Positions 1 through 8,214 of a stretch of 13,421 bases of DNA are shown here, in pieces. Position 1 is the first letter of the stretch. Every line of letters starts with the position of its first letter. This DNA comes from an uncultured Eubacteriales bacterium (GTDB taxonomy: Bacteria > Bacillota > Clostridia > Oscillospirales > Butyricicoccaceae). A program made the translations under genes and the position numbers. The notes beneath the pieces were generated by a model. The model did not search any database. It had not been told where the DNA came from and was given only the letters and a program-made list of their open reading frames with translations. Location: assembly GCA_934636325.1 (NCBI GenBank), contig CAKUAK010000007.1, positions 1-13,421 on the forward strand, written 5' to 3'.

Positions 1-30
1 ATCGTAAGGATATGAAAGAAAGGATTGGGT

Positions 31-3000
31 TTATTTTACCGAATCAAGATACCTTATCAGTATCGCGGCAGCCTGTGCCCTTGTGGCGCTGCCTGTGGGA
101 AGCAGCTTGCCGCTGTCGCCGTTGATAAGGCCGGCCTTTACTGCCCAGGCCATCGGCATGACGGCGTAAACCGAGACTGACGAGCTGTCGCTGAAGGTGC
201 TGAGCTGGGATGCATCGGCCGTTGTGTCGACGCCGCAGCTCTTGGCATAGCGGGCGATGATGGCTGCCGTCTGCTCGCGTGTGACAAAGTCATTGACTCC
301 GAAGAGACCGTTGCCGTAGCCGCCGATGATCTCATTCTGGACACCCCATACGACGGCGTCGCTGTACCATGTTCCGGCCTTCGTGTCGGTGAAGGGCATC
401 GAGGCGGGAGCTGTGACGGCGGGAGAGCCTGCCATCCTGTAGATGATGGTTATCAGCTGGCCCCTTGTGATATTGCTGTTGGGCTCCATCTTGCCGTTGC
501 CTGTGCCTGTCAGCAGGCCCTTTACGACGGCTTCCTTGATGACATCCTCATACCATGCGCCGGCGGGAACATCGCTGTAGCTTGCCGTATAATCGGCGCC
601 CAGCAGGTTGGAGAAGATGAAGTTGCTTATGAAGGCGTACTCATCGCGCTGGTGGCCCTTGTTGGTCAGGGTGTTGGCGAAGAGAACGACGTTGACCTCA
701 TTGCCGTCCTTGTCCTTGCCCTCATAGGCAAAGCCCTGAATCGAGCTGTTTGTGATATACTCGGCATATGTCGCCTTTTCCTCGGCTGTGATGGTGGGCA
801 GGAAGCCTTCAAGCGGCGTCTTTGTGCCGTCCATCTTTACAAGGACCTGTGCTCCGTCGGGAATGGCTGTATAGTAGCCTGCGCCGTAGCCATAGAAGAT
901 ATCGTCGTTATCCATGATATAGCTGCCGTTGACAAGTGTCTTTGTCGGGTATGTTACATATCCGAGGCAGTCCATGCCGGTCGTTGTTTTCCTGACCAGC
1001 TTGTCGCCGAAGATGCCTCCGGCCAGTGCGCCCGAAGCGCCGCGGTTGACGCCGTAGCCGATATAGGGCTTTCCGGACTTGACGGCCGTAAGGGCGTCGC
1101 CCTCGAGGTTGCCGCCGCCGACGATGACGTCGGCCTTAGAGGCGTCGGTCGCTGTGGCAAAGCCCATCTGCTCCATTGCGAACCTGTCATAGTTCCATGC
1201 ATAGCAGCTGCTGACCCTTGTCGTATTGACAAAGCCGACGCTGTCTGCTGTGGCCGCGCCTGTAAGGAATACCTGAGGCGCTTTTGTGATAGCCTTTGCG
1301 GCAGGCAGAGCCGATTCGGCAAAACCTGTTCCGCTCAGCTTATACTTGGCGCTGACGCTCTGCCAATCGGCATATGCGCAGACGAAATCGCCGTAATACT
1401 TGCTGTTCTCATCGGTGACCATGCCGACCTTCTTGCCGCTTGTCAGCAGCTCGTTGACCGCCTTGACCGAATCCTCGGATGCGTTGGAGATAACAACATG
1501 TCCGTTGGCTGTGCCGGTGAAGTAGGAGGCGACCGTCTTGATGTATGCGAGGCAGTCGTCGTGATCCATCCAGTCGCCGCAGGCGGCCTTGATGGCCTTA
1601 TAGGCTGCGGGCTCGGCAACGGTGACCATGTCGAAGCCGCGTGTCTTGTTGAAGGCTGTGATGCCTTCGGAATAGAGGGCGTCCCAACCCTGGATAAGGG
1701 TGCCGTCATAAAGAGCTCCGTTGGCAACCGACCTCTTTGCCTGATACATCGAAACGACTATCGTTCCGGCGGGGTATGTGACTCCGTTATACACGAAGGA
1801 CTTCTCGGCTGTCAGGATCTTTACATCGTTGCGGGACAGCCACTCGGCCATATCGGCGGCAGCCTGGATGTTTGTCTGGTTGACACCGTCGACCGGGATG
1901 ATATAGCACTCGGGGTAGAAATTGCCGTTCTGGCCCTTTCCGTCATATTCGGGACGGAAGAGGCTGCTCTCTGCGCCTTCAACATCATAGAGGTCGCAGA
2001 ACCACTGGCCGACCAGCTCGTAAGCGTCGGAGTTCTCGTTGTTGACGCCGCGCTTGAAGATGGTTGTCTGGGCTGTCAGGTAACCCAGCTTCTCGGCGGC
2101 GATATAATCGGCCTGGCCGAGGATGCCGTAGCTTACAAGAGCGGAGGCGGCGTCGTTATAGCCGGGGAGCTCAACGGTATAGGCTACCGTGCCATGAAGC
2201 ATGGCGAACTGGGGGGTGTAGGAAGTAGACATGTCATCCCATGCATCCCACTTGACGCCGTTTGCAGAGTTGGCGTCCTTATAAAGAGAGTCACGCTGGG
2301 GGACGACATAGCTGTTATAGGTATCGTTATTGGCTACAGCTGCAATGCCGAGGGCCTCGCCGCCGCTCATCAGATGTTCGGCCAGCAGATCGTATTCGAA
2401 GGTGGGCTCATGAGGAGGGTCGCAGGGCTCGCACTGGAAAGCCTGTACCCTGCCGTGGAACTCTGTCAGGGAGACGGGGTTGAAGGCTGCAATCAGCTTC
2501 TGCATGGTCTGGGTCTCGTTTGTTGTCTGGAAGGAGTTATCGCGGTTGAGGTCATAGCCGTTGGAGGCTGTACGTGTTATATATGTACGGCCCTCGACGT
2601 TCTCTTCGGGAACGAGCACGAAGAATACGTCGTCCAGAAGCCCGTCGACCGTCGCCTTGACCGTCTCCTGCTGATAATACTTATCCAGATCGACTATTCC
2701 GGACTTGCCGTTGCCGTCCTGGAGCCAGCCGAGATATGTGGCCGAATTCTTTACCAGATCGGGCACGACCGTCTCGCGCTCTTCCATTTCCTTGTCGTAC
2801 TGAGCCTTGCCTTCGGCTGTGAAGCCGGTCAGCTTGTTATAGCTCATGTCGCCGTCGGAAGCGGCCGATTTGATCAGCTTCCATGCGAACTCGACGATGC
2901 CGTCAACGGCGGCCGTCTCGTTGGGGTGGATATTGGAGAACATAACGGGGACCTTGATATCGTTATATTTTCCGGCCTTGATGTCGGCAAGGACCTTTTC

Positions 3001-3774
3001 GGGATCCTCCTGGGCGGCCTTCTTGAAGGTCAGCCATTCATTGACCGTCGACTTGCTGTCGGCAATGATGATATAGGGCATGTCGAGGGCGTCATAGATA
3101 ATGCCCGAGGACTGGCCCATCGAGAACTTCTCGACATAAATGCCGGTGTTCTGCTTGGCATATGCCACCATCTCGTCGAGCTCTGCATAGATCTCGCTCA
3201 TGGTGTTGAAGGTGTCATAGGGGACGACCTTGACATCGACACATCCGAGCTCCTTGCCGCCGGCCGAGGCCGTCAGCTTGAAGTAGCCGCAGTAGTCGAG
3301 GTATGTGCCGCCGGCGATATGGGGAACGCTGGCGTCGACATTGCCGTTCTTATCATAGAAGAAGCAGATCGTGCTGAAGGATGCTGTCAGCTGTCCGTTT
3401 TCAAAGGACGTTTTGACGTCACTGAAGAAGCTCTCCTTGTTTCCGGCGACCCAGGTCGACAGTGCGCCGCCCTGATGCTGGTTGGGATAAAGGACCTTGT
3501 CGTTATAGGGATTGTCGGCGTCCCTTACAAGGGTCCATGTCACCGACGCCGGATCAACAGTTCCGTCGACGGGGATGACGGCCTTGTATGTACGCGCGTC
3601 AGAAAGGGATATGACGTTGTCTCCGCCGTCGCCCGATACGTTTTCAAATGTCGCCTTTGCAGCAGTGTCTGCGGCATTTACAGTAACGGGAACGAAGGAA
3701 ATGACGAACGCCAGGGCGAGAATTATGCTGAGAAGCTGCTTCACGCCGTTTTTCGTGTGCTTGGCACAGGTCAT
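31..3774 (-). CDS. Secreted, SLH-anchored M14 zinc carboxypeptidase
   Basis: A 1247-aa exported protein. The N-terminus is a signal peptide: basic start (KHTKNGVK), hydrophobic core at about 12-30, and a VNAA cleavage region near 32-35. The middle carries the complete M14 metallocarboxypeptidase set in order: HPNE (zinc ligands H283 and E286), DLNRD (substrate-binding N410/R411), third zinc ligand H440 in TEFHGR, and the catalytic glutamate E535 in VELPGYND. Residues about 600-1060 form a long region with Rossmann-like GHVVISN and KVGMVTD strands, resembling the amidotransferase/ThuA-like tail of some large M14 proteins; this is a weak assignment. Three SLH repeats end the protein (about 1066-1117, 1128-1177 and 1194-1247) with TRGQ, TREQ and TRAQ motifs, implying attachment to cell-wall polymer. 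It probably trims C-terminal residues from extracellular peptides; specificity cannot be read from sequence. AAAGGAG at 3784-3790, 9 nt upstream, fixes the ATG. Only 30 nt of downstream sequence lies in the window. Confidence 0.93.
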   Translation of the reverse strand: MTCAKHTKNGVKQLLSIILALAFVISFVPVTVNAADTAAKATFENVSGDGGDNVISLSDARTYKAVIPVDGTVDPASVTWTLVRDADNPYNDKVLYPNQHQGGALSTWVAGNKESFFSDVKTSFENGQLTASFSTICFFYDKNGNVDASVPHIAGGTYLDYCGYFKLTASAGGKELGCVDVKVVPYDTFNTMSEIYAELDEMVAYAKQNTGIYVEKFSMGQSSGIIYDALDMPYIIIADSKSTVNEWLTFKKAAQEDPEKVLADIKAGKYNDIKVPVMFSNIHPNETAAVDGIVEFAWKLIKSAASDGDMSYNKLTGFTAEGKAQYDKEMEERETVVPDLVKNSATYLGWLQDGNGKSGIVDLDKYYQQETVKATVDGLLDDVFFVLVPEENVEGRTYITRTASNGYDLNRDNSFQTTNETQTMQKLIAAFNPVSLTEFHGRVQAFQCEPCDPPHEPTFEYDLLAEHLMSGGEALGIAAVANNDTYNSYVVPQRDSLYKDANSANGVKWDAWDDMSTSYTPQFAMLHGTVAYTVELPGYNDAASALVSYGILGQADYIAAEKLGYLTAQTTIFKRGVNNENSDAYELVGQWFCDLYDVEGAESSLFRPEYDGKGQNGNFYPECYIIPVDGVNQTNIQAAADMAEWLSRNDVKILTAEKSFVYNGVTYPAGTIVVSMYQAKRSVANGALYDGTLIQGWDALYSEGITAFNKTRGFDMVTVAEPAAYKAIKAACGDWMDHDDCLAYIKTVASYFTGTANGHVVISNASEDSVKAVNELLTSGKKVGMVTDENSKYYGDFVCAYADWQSVSAKYKLSGTGFAESALPAAKAITKAPQVFLTGAATADSVGFVNTTRVSSCYAWNYDRFAMEQMGFATATDASKADVIVGGGNLEGDALTAVKSGKPYIGYGVNRGASGALAGGIFGDKLVRKTTTGMDCLGYVTYPTKTLVNGSYIMDNDDIFYGYGAGYYTAIPDGAQVLVKMDGTKTPLEGFLPTITAEEKATYAEYITNSSIQGFAYEGKDKDGNEVNVVLFANTLTNKGHQRDEYAFISNFIFSNLLGADYTASYSDVPAGAWYEDVIKEAVVKGLLTGTGNGKMEPNSNITRGQLITIIYRMAGSPAVTAPASMPFTDTKAGTWYSDAVVWGVQNEIIGGYGNGLFGVNDFVTREQTAAIIARYAKSCGVDTTADASQLSTFSDSSSVSVYAVMPMAWAVKAGLINGDSGKLLPTGSATRAQAAAILIRYLDSVK

Positions 3775-3821
3775 TTCAATACACTCCTTTTCTCCCCTTT
3801 GTGGATAATCATCCGCAAGAG

Positions 3822-3835
3822 AGAATATTTATTCT
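3822..3835. promoter_or_regulatory. ARG-box-like palindrome, start-site proximal
   Basis: AGAATATTTATTCT has 6-bp inverted arms around TT and contains GAAT-N4(W)-ATTC, the core of the ArgR/AhrC operator consensus. It sits just downstream of the predicted -10, covering about +3 to +16 of the carboxypeptidase transcript, where a bound repressor would block initiation. The outer T and A of the full ARG box are replaced by A and T here. Confidence 0.45.
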
Positions 3836-3844
3836 ACAAGCGTG

Positions 3845-3873
3845 ATTATAGCACCACTTTTCCGGCAATGCAA
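3845..3873 (-). promoter_or_regulatory. Sigma-A-type promoter of the M14 carboxypeptidase gene
   Basis: On the minus strand TTGCAT (3868-3873) is followed by a 17-bp spacer and a perfect TATAAT (3845-3850). Transcription would start near 3838, giving a leader of about 65 nt. The box spacing is ideal and the -10 is consensus; the -35 keeps only TTG. Two ARG-box-like palindromes lie on either side. Confidence 0.7.
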
Positions 3874-3899
3874 TAGTTTTTTGAAAAAACTTTCGTTTT

Positions 3900-3917
3900 T
3901 CTGAATATTTATTCTCC
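3900..3917. promoter_or_regulatory. ARG-box-like palindrome, upstream copy
   Basis: TCTGAATATTTATTCTCC fits the 18-bp ARG-box pattern WNTGAATWWWWATTCANW well; the A after ATTC is replaced by T and the last base is C instead of A or T. Its GAATATTTATTCT core (3903-3915) is identical to the copy at 3823-3835, exactly 80 bp away. It lies about 30 bp upstream of the -35 box, so the pair brackets the promoter. Confidence 0.45.
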
Positions 3918-3945
3918 GCCCCTTGTATAAGCCAAAAAACCATAT

Positions 3946-3973
3946 AAAAAGCCGCCCCGGTATGGGGCGGCTC
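3946..3973 (-). terminator. Intrinsic terminator of the M20 peptidase gene
   Basis: Read on the minus strand, AGCCGCCCC (3964-3972) pairs with GGGGCGGCT (3950-3958) around a 5-nt loop, giving a 9-bp stem. It is followed by a T run from the AAAAA at 3946-3950. It begins 28 nt past the stop codon of the gene ending at 4001. Confidence 0.85.
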
Positions 3974-4000
3974 TGCCGTTTGACCTGATAAACCTATGAA

Positions 4001-5122
4001 TTAGTCGAGCTTTTCGGTCATCAGACGCCATACGACGTTGAATGCCTTGGCGAAATCATCCATGATAAGATATTCATCGGTGGTATGTACGGCGTTCATG
4101 CCGGTCGAAATACCCGAGCAGTTATAGCCGTGGCCGGAGAATATGTTGGCATCGCCCGAGCCGTTGCCGATCCTGAACTCGGGTGTGATGCCCTCGAGCT
4201 CAAGAGCCTTGACCATGGCGCGGGTCATGAAGCAGTTGGGATCGGGCTTGTGCGGCGGGCAGAAATGGTCGATGTCGATGTCGACCGTTGCGCCGAACTC
4301 GGCGGCGGCATCCTGGCAGGCCTTGACGATGATATCGACCTGGTGCTGGATCTGCTCCTGTGTATGGGACCTGACCTCGCAGGTGAACTTGACCTCGTCG
4401 GTGACGACGTTTGTCGCTCCGCCGCCCTCGATGCGGCCGATGTTGGAGGTCGTCTCGGGGTCGATGCGGCCGAACTTGATACGGCTTATGGCCGAAGCCG
4501 CGACAGCGATGGCATTGATGCCCTTTTCGGGCTCTATGCCGCCGTGGGCCATCTTGCCGTGGAAGGTGATCTCAAGGGCGTCCTTGCCGGCGCCCGACTT
4601 TGTCAGACCGCCCAGCTTGCCGGCGCCGTCAAGAGCGCAGATGTTCTTTGCGGGCAGCTTGGAATAATCAAAGTTCTTTGCGCCGTGCATTCCGTTCTCT
4701 TCGCATATGGTAAAGAGATAATACATATCCCTGTGGGGCGTGCCGGTCTCCTTGAGGACGTCAAGGGCCTCCATCATCATAACGATGCCCGACTTGTCGT
4801 CGGCAGCCAGGATGGTATCGCCTTTGCTCTTTACGATGCCGTTTTCAAACACAGGCTCGATGCCGCGGCCCGGCTCTACTGTGTCCTGATGGGCGTTGAA
4901 GCAGATGGCCTCGCCCTCCAGTGTTCCGGGGAAGTGGATCAGAAGGTTGCCCGAGTTGTCGCCGCCGATGGCCTTGCCGGCCTGATCGCGGTATACCTCA
5001 TAGCCTCTGTCCTCAAAATACTTCTGAAGATAATCGGTCATCGGCCCTTCTTCATACGAGGGGCTGTCGATCTTTATCATTTCGAAAAGTCTGTCCAATA
5101 CGCGCTGCTGGTTGAACTGCAT
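4001..5122 (-). CDS. M20 family zinc peptidase, PepT-like
   Basis: A 373-aa cytoplasmic dinuclear zinc aminopeptidase of the M20 family, closest in look to the tripeptidase-T-like group. The metal and catalytic residues are all visible: NAHQDTV (H78, catalytic D80), LAADDKSG (bridging D108), CEENG (general base E141, ligand E142), ALDGAG (D165) and NAVHTTDE (H346). The dimerization (lid) domain is inserted at about 180-290, starting at the ITFHGKMAHGG motif. Length is normal for the family. Start: ATG 5120-5122 with a strong AAGGAGGAGA ribosome binding site at 5127-5136. There is no signal peptide, so it likely finishes the intracellular breakdown of imported short peptides, which fits beside the exported carboxypeptidase gene. 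It has its own promoter and terminator, so the two peptidases are not an obligate operon. Exact substrate is unknown; a PepT symbol is withheld because several M20 subfamilies share these motifs. Confidence 0.93.
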   Translation of the reverse strand: MQFNQQRVLDRLFEMIKIDSPSYEEGPMTDYLQKYFEDRGYEVYRDQAGKAIGGDNSGNLLIHFPGTLEGEAICFNAHQDTVEPGRGIEPVFENGIVKSKGDTILAADDKSGIVMMMEALDVLKETGTPHRDMYYLFTICEENGMHGAKNFDYSKLPAKNICALDGAGKLGGLTKSGAGKDALEITFHGKMAHGGIEPEKGINAIAVAASAISRIKFGRIDPETTSNIGRIEGGGATNVVTDEVKFTCEVRSHTQEQIQHQVDIIVKACQDAAAEFGATVDIDIDHFCPPHKPDPNCFMTRAMVKALELEGITPEFRIGNGSGDANIFSGHGYNCSGISTGMNAVHTTDEYLIMDDFAKAFNVVWRLMTEKLD

Positions 5123-5158
5123 GATATCTCCTCCTTAATTCCTAAAGAATATATACTG

Positions 5159-5187
5159 ATTATACTAAAAGCCGCGGCCAAAGGCAA
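5159..5187 (-). promoter_or_regulatory. Promoter of the M20 peptidase gene
   Basis: Minus-strand TTGCCT (5182-5187), 17-bp spacer, perfect TATAAT (5159-5164). The predicted start is near 5152, leaving a leader of about 30 nt that ends in the strong ribosome binding site. It points away from the trkA promoter in the same 237-bp divergent region. Confidence 0.7.
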
Positions 5188-5268
5188 TAACGCTAAGAAA
5201 AAATCAATACTTACATCTATCCATTGCCCAAAACGGTTTTTTGTGATATCTTTATCCTTATAGATATA

Positions 5269-5280
5269 TCCGGCGCCGGA
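5269..5280. repeat. 12-bp perfect palindrome upstream of trkA
   Basis: TCCGGCGCCGGA reads identically on both strands. It is directly adjacent to the candidate trkA -35 box and is flanked by GATATA (5263-5268) and TATATC (5288-5293). It is a GC-rich island in AT-rich sequence and a plausible operator, though no regulator is identified. Confidence 0.4.
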
Positions 5281-5281
5281 C

Positions 5282-5311
5282 CTGACGTATATCACTGTAT
5301 ATATGTATATT
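5282..5311 (+). promoter_or_regulatory. Candidate trkA-trkH promoter
   Basis: CTGACG (5282-5287), an 18-bp spacer, then TATATT (5306-5311). Four of six bases match the -35 consensus and five of six match the -10. The start would be near 5318, about 42 nt before the trkA ATG. This is a moderate-quality call in an AT-rich stretch with other possible -10 boxes. Confidence 0.45.
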
Positions 5312-5359
5312 ATTAAGGTGCGCCGCCACGTTTTAAAATGTTTTGGAGATTTGAAAATT

Positions 5360-6730
5360 ATGCGTATCATCATTGTCGGCAACGGTAAGGTGGGCAGCAC
5401 CCTGGCAGAACAGCTGTCGGGCGAGGATCATGACGTCGTCATCATCGACAAAAACCAACAGAATGTGGATAACTCGGTCAATTCCCTTGACGTAATGGGC
5501 ATCTGCGGCAACGGTGCGAGCTACCGTGTGCTGCTCGAGGCCGACGTCTCGCGGGCCGATCTACTCATCGCCTGCACCAGCCAGGACGAGATAAATCTTC
5601 TCTGCTGCCTTGTGGCCAAAAAGCTGGGGGCAAAGCACACGATCGCAAGGGTGCGAAACCCCGAATACAGCGACCAGCTGGTATTCATGCGCGACGAGCT
5701 GGGCCTCTCGATGAGCATCAACCCCGAAAAGGCCGCGGCGTCAGAGCTTTTCCATCTGCTCAAGTTCCCATCGGCCATAAAGATCGAATCCTTTTCCAAT
5801 AACCGGGTCGAGATCGCCGAGCTCAAGCTGCGCGAGGGTTCTCCCCTCGACAGGGTATATCTCCGCGATCTGCACAAGCTGTTCAAGGCCAAAGCCCTTA
5901 TCTGCGCCGTCCAGCGCGGAACAGAGGTCATCATCCCCGACGGCAATTTCATGCTTCACGCCCGCGACAAGATAAGCGTCATCGCCCCGGCCCGCGATAT
6001 GCTCGATTTCTTCGCCTTCCTGGGCACCATCCTGCCCGAGGCAAGAAACGTAATGATAGTCGGAGGCGGCCGCATCAGCTTCTATCTCGCCCGCATGCTG
6101 CTCGATAACGGTGCAAAGGTCAAGATAACCGACGTCGACCCAGACCGCTGCGCCGAGCTGGGCCAGCTCCTGCCCCGCGCCATGGTCATATGCGGCGACG
6201 GCACCGATCCCGAGCTTCTCAACGAAGAGGGCATAAAGGATATGGACGCTCTGGTCGCCCTCACCGGCCTTGACGAAGAGAACATAATCCTCGGCATTTA
6301 CGCCCAGTCCTGCATAAGCGGCAAGGTCATCGCAAAGGTCAACCGCCCGACCCTGACGGCCATCGCCGAAAGCACCGGGCTCGAGAGCATCATCTCGCCC
6401 CGCGCCCTGACGGCCAACCTTATCGTCAGATATGTCCGCTCGATGCAGAACACCCTCGGCAGCAATGTCGAGACCCTTCACCGCCTTGTCGGCGGTGCCG
6501 TCGAGGCGCTGGAGTTCCGCGTCAACCGGACCTTCCCCATGCTCGATGTGCCCCTCAAGGACATAACCCTCAAGCCCAATATACTTATCGCCAGCATCTC
6601 ACGCGGCGGAAAGACCATCATCCCCGGCGGCCGCGACGTCATATCCGAAGGCGACCGGGTCATCATCGTTACGACCAACCGCCGCTTCGATGATCTTTCG
6701 GAAATACTTCAGCGGGGGCACACGATATGA
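5360..6730 (+). CDS. trkA: Trk potassium uptake regulatory subunit TrkA
   Basis: A 456-aa peripheral membrane protein that gates the TrkH potassium channel in response to nucleotides. It has the standard double RCK layout. The first Rossmann domain covers about 1-125, with GNGKVG at 7-12 and ribose-binding D30 ending VVIID; TrkA_C domain 1 covers about 140-222. The second Rossmann domain covers about 230-348, with GGGRIS at 235-240 and D258; TrkA_C domain 2 covers about 370-452. The third glycine of the second nucleotide motif is serine, so that site may bind nucleotide differently. The reading frame is open back to 5303, but the ATG at 5360 is preferred: it is preceded by GGAG (5345-5348) at 11 nt, and MRIIIVGNGKVG is the normal TrkA N-terminus. 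The stop overlaps the trkH start (ATGA, 6727-6730), so the two are translationally coupled. Confidence 0.96.
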   Translation: MRIIIVGNGKVGSTLAEQLSGEDHDVVIIDKNQQNVDNSVNSLDVMGICGNGASYRVLLEADVSRADLLIACTSQDEINLLCCLVAKKLGAKHTIARVRNPEYSDQLVFMRDELGLSMSINPEKAAASELFHLLKFPSAIKIESFSNNRVEIAELKLREGSPLDRVYLRDLHKLFKAKALICAVQRGTEVIIPDGNFMLHARDKISVIAPARDMLDFFAFLGTILPEARNVMIVGGGRISFYLARMLLDNGAKVKITDVDPDRCAELGQLLPRAMVICGDGTDPELLNEEGIKDMDALVALTGLDEENIILGIYAQSCISGKVIAKVNRPTLTAIAESTGLESIISPRALTANLIVRYVRSMQNTLGSNVETLHRLVGGAVEALEFRVNRTFPMLDVPLKDITLKPNILIASISRGGKTIIPGGRDVISEGDRVIIVTTNRRFDDLSEILQRGHTI

Positions 6731-8202
6731 ACCGCCGGATGGTAGTATATCTCACGGGCAAGATAATCAAGGTCGAATCGGCCCTTCTTCTCTTCCCGCT
6801 TCTTATTTCTCTCATATACCGCGACGGCTGCGCGATCGAGTTCCTCATCTCGGCGGCCTTCGCCGCCCTTGTCGGCTGGCTCATGACATACAAAAAGCCG
6901 GAGGACACCAACTTTTACGCCCGAGAGGGCTTCGCCGTCGTCTCTCTGGCCTGGATCGGCCTTTCGGCCATCGGCGCGCTGCCCTTCTACATAAGCGGCT
7001 GGATCCCCTCCTATATCGACAGCCTTTTTGAGATCGTAAGCGGCTTCACGACCACCGGATCGAGCATACTCCCGGCCGTCGAGGTGCTTCCCCACGGCCT
7101 GCTCTTCTGGCGCAGCTTTACCCACTGGGTCGGAGGCATGGGTGTCCTGGTATTCGCTATGGCCATCATACCGCTTTCAGACCGGCGCTCGATGCACATC
7201 ATGCGTGCCGAGGTCCCCGGCCCCATTGTTGGCAAGCTGGCCCCCAAGCTCAAGGATACAGCCAAGATACTCTATAAGATTTATATCGGCCTGAGCATCG
7301 TGCAGTTTGTGCTGCTCATCTTAGGTGGCATGCCGGCCTTCGACAGTGCCATCCACACCTTCGGCACGGCCGGCACAGGAGGCTTCTCCTGCAAAAATGC
7401 CTCTATCGCCTATTATAACAGCGCTTATATTGACTGGATCATAACCATCTTCATGGCGCTGTTCGGGATAAACTTCAACCTTTTTTACTTCCTGCTGCTG
7501 CGCAACTTCCGCGCCGCCTTCAGGAATGAAGAGCTGTGGTGGTATCTTGGCATAATGGTGACGGCCTCGGTTGTCATTGCATTCAATATCATGCCCATGA
7601 CCGGCGGCTTCTTCACCTCCCTTCGATATTCGGCCTTTCAGGTGTCGACCGTAATGACAACGACCGGATACGCCACCACCGATTTCAACCTCTGGCCGTC
7701 ATTTTCAAAGGCGCTGCTGGTGCTTCTCATGTTTGTCGGTGCAAGCGCCGGCTCGACAGGCGGCGGCCTTAAAGTCTCGCGCCTGCTGATAATCGGCAAA
7801 GCCGCCAAGGCCGAAATCAAGCGCATGCTCCATCCCCGCATGGTAAAAACAGTGACCATGGATGAAAAGCCCCTTTCCGATTCGACGGTGACCGGCGCAT
7901 ACATGTACCTTGCCGTTTATTTCTTTATCGCCGCCGTGAGCGTCATCATCCTTTCTCTCGACGGATTTGATCTTGAAACGACCTTTACTGCTATGGCGGC
8001 CTGCCTCAACAACATCGGCCCCGGTCTCGGCCTTGTCGGCCCGATCGGCAACTTTGCCGCCTTCTCTCCGTTCTCGAAGCTGGTGCTCATCGCCGACATG
8101 CTTTTCGGCAGGCTTGAGATATTTCCCCTGATATTTGGCCTTACGCTGCCGCGTATCCGCCTGCCGCGCAAGCCCACCCTCCGCAGGCACAGAGATCAAT
8201 GA
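6727..8202 (+). CDS. trkH: Trk potassium uptake channel subunit TrkH
   Basis: A 491-aa polytopic membrane protein, the K+-conducting pore of the Trk system. All four pore-loop filter segments of the TrkH/KtrB fold are recognisable: TTTGSS (108-113), TAGTGGF (214-220), TTTGYAT (311-317) and NNIGPG (428-433), each with its filter glycine. The glycine-rich GASAGSTGGG (338-347), in the intramembrane loop that forms the gate in this family, is present. HWVGGMG near 133-139 is another family signature. Length matches TrkH. Its ATG overlaps the trkA stop codon by 4 nt; the upstream GCGGGGG (6712-6718) is a poor ribosome binding site, so coupling to trkA translation is likely. Together they import K+ for osmotic and pH balance. 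The basic C-terminal tail RLPRKPTLRRHRDQ should be cytoplasmic. Confidence 0.96.
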   Translation: MNRRMVVYLTGKIIKVESALLLFPLLISLIYRDGCAIEFLISAAFAALVGWLMTYKKPEDTNFYAREGFAVVSLAWIGLSAIGALPFYISGWIPSYIDSLFEIVSGFTTTGSSILPAVEVLPHGLLFWRSFTHWVGGMGVLVFAMAIIPLSDRRSMHIMRAEVPGPIVGKLAPKLKDTAKILYKIYIGLSIVQFVLLILGGMPAFDSAIHTFGTAGTGGFSCKNASIAYYNSAYIDWIITIFMALFGINFNLFYFLLLRNFRAAFRNEELWWYLGIMVTASVVIAFNIMPMTGGFFTSLRYSAFQVSTVMTTTGYATTDFNLWPSFSKALLVLLMFVGASAGSTGGGLKVSRLLIIGKAAKAEIKRMLHPRMVKTVTMDEKPLSDSTVTGAYMYLAVYFFIAAVSVIILSLDGFDLETTFTAMAACLNNIGPGLGLVGPIGNFAAFSPFSKLVLIADMLFGRLEIFPLIFGLTLPRIRLPRKPTLRRHRDQ

Positions 8203-8214
8203 TACGGTCAATGG

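Noticed and set aside
1..30. A possible terminator or gene at the left edge.
   Set aside because: Only 30 bases past the carboxypeptidase stop are present and they show no hairpin or reading frame.
652..3876. A 1074-codon open frame on the plus strand opposite the carboxypeptidase gene.
   Set aside because: Its codons are exact complements of the real gene's codons. It stays open because the real gene avoids TTA, CTA and TCA codons. The product is low-complexity Val/Asp/Gly/Cys-rich with no family resemblance, while the minus-strand protein has complete catalytic motifs.
4085..5263. A 392-codon plus-strand open frame opposite the M20 peptidase gene.
   Set aside because: Same cause: register-matched antisense of a gene lacking TTA/CTA/TCA codons. 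It also crosses the M20 promoter and ribosome binding site.
5303..5359. A 19-codon N-terminal extension of TrkA starting at 5303.
   Set aside because: It would lie in the candidate promoter -10 region and has no ribosome binding site. The downstream ATG at 5360 has GGAG and gives the normal TrkA N-terminus.
5123..5359. A c-di-AMP (ydaO-type) riboswitch upstream of trkA, as found before some K+ uptake genes.
   Set aside because: No recognisable conserved core was seen, and the predicted leader is only about 42 nt. A covariance-model search would settle it.
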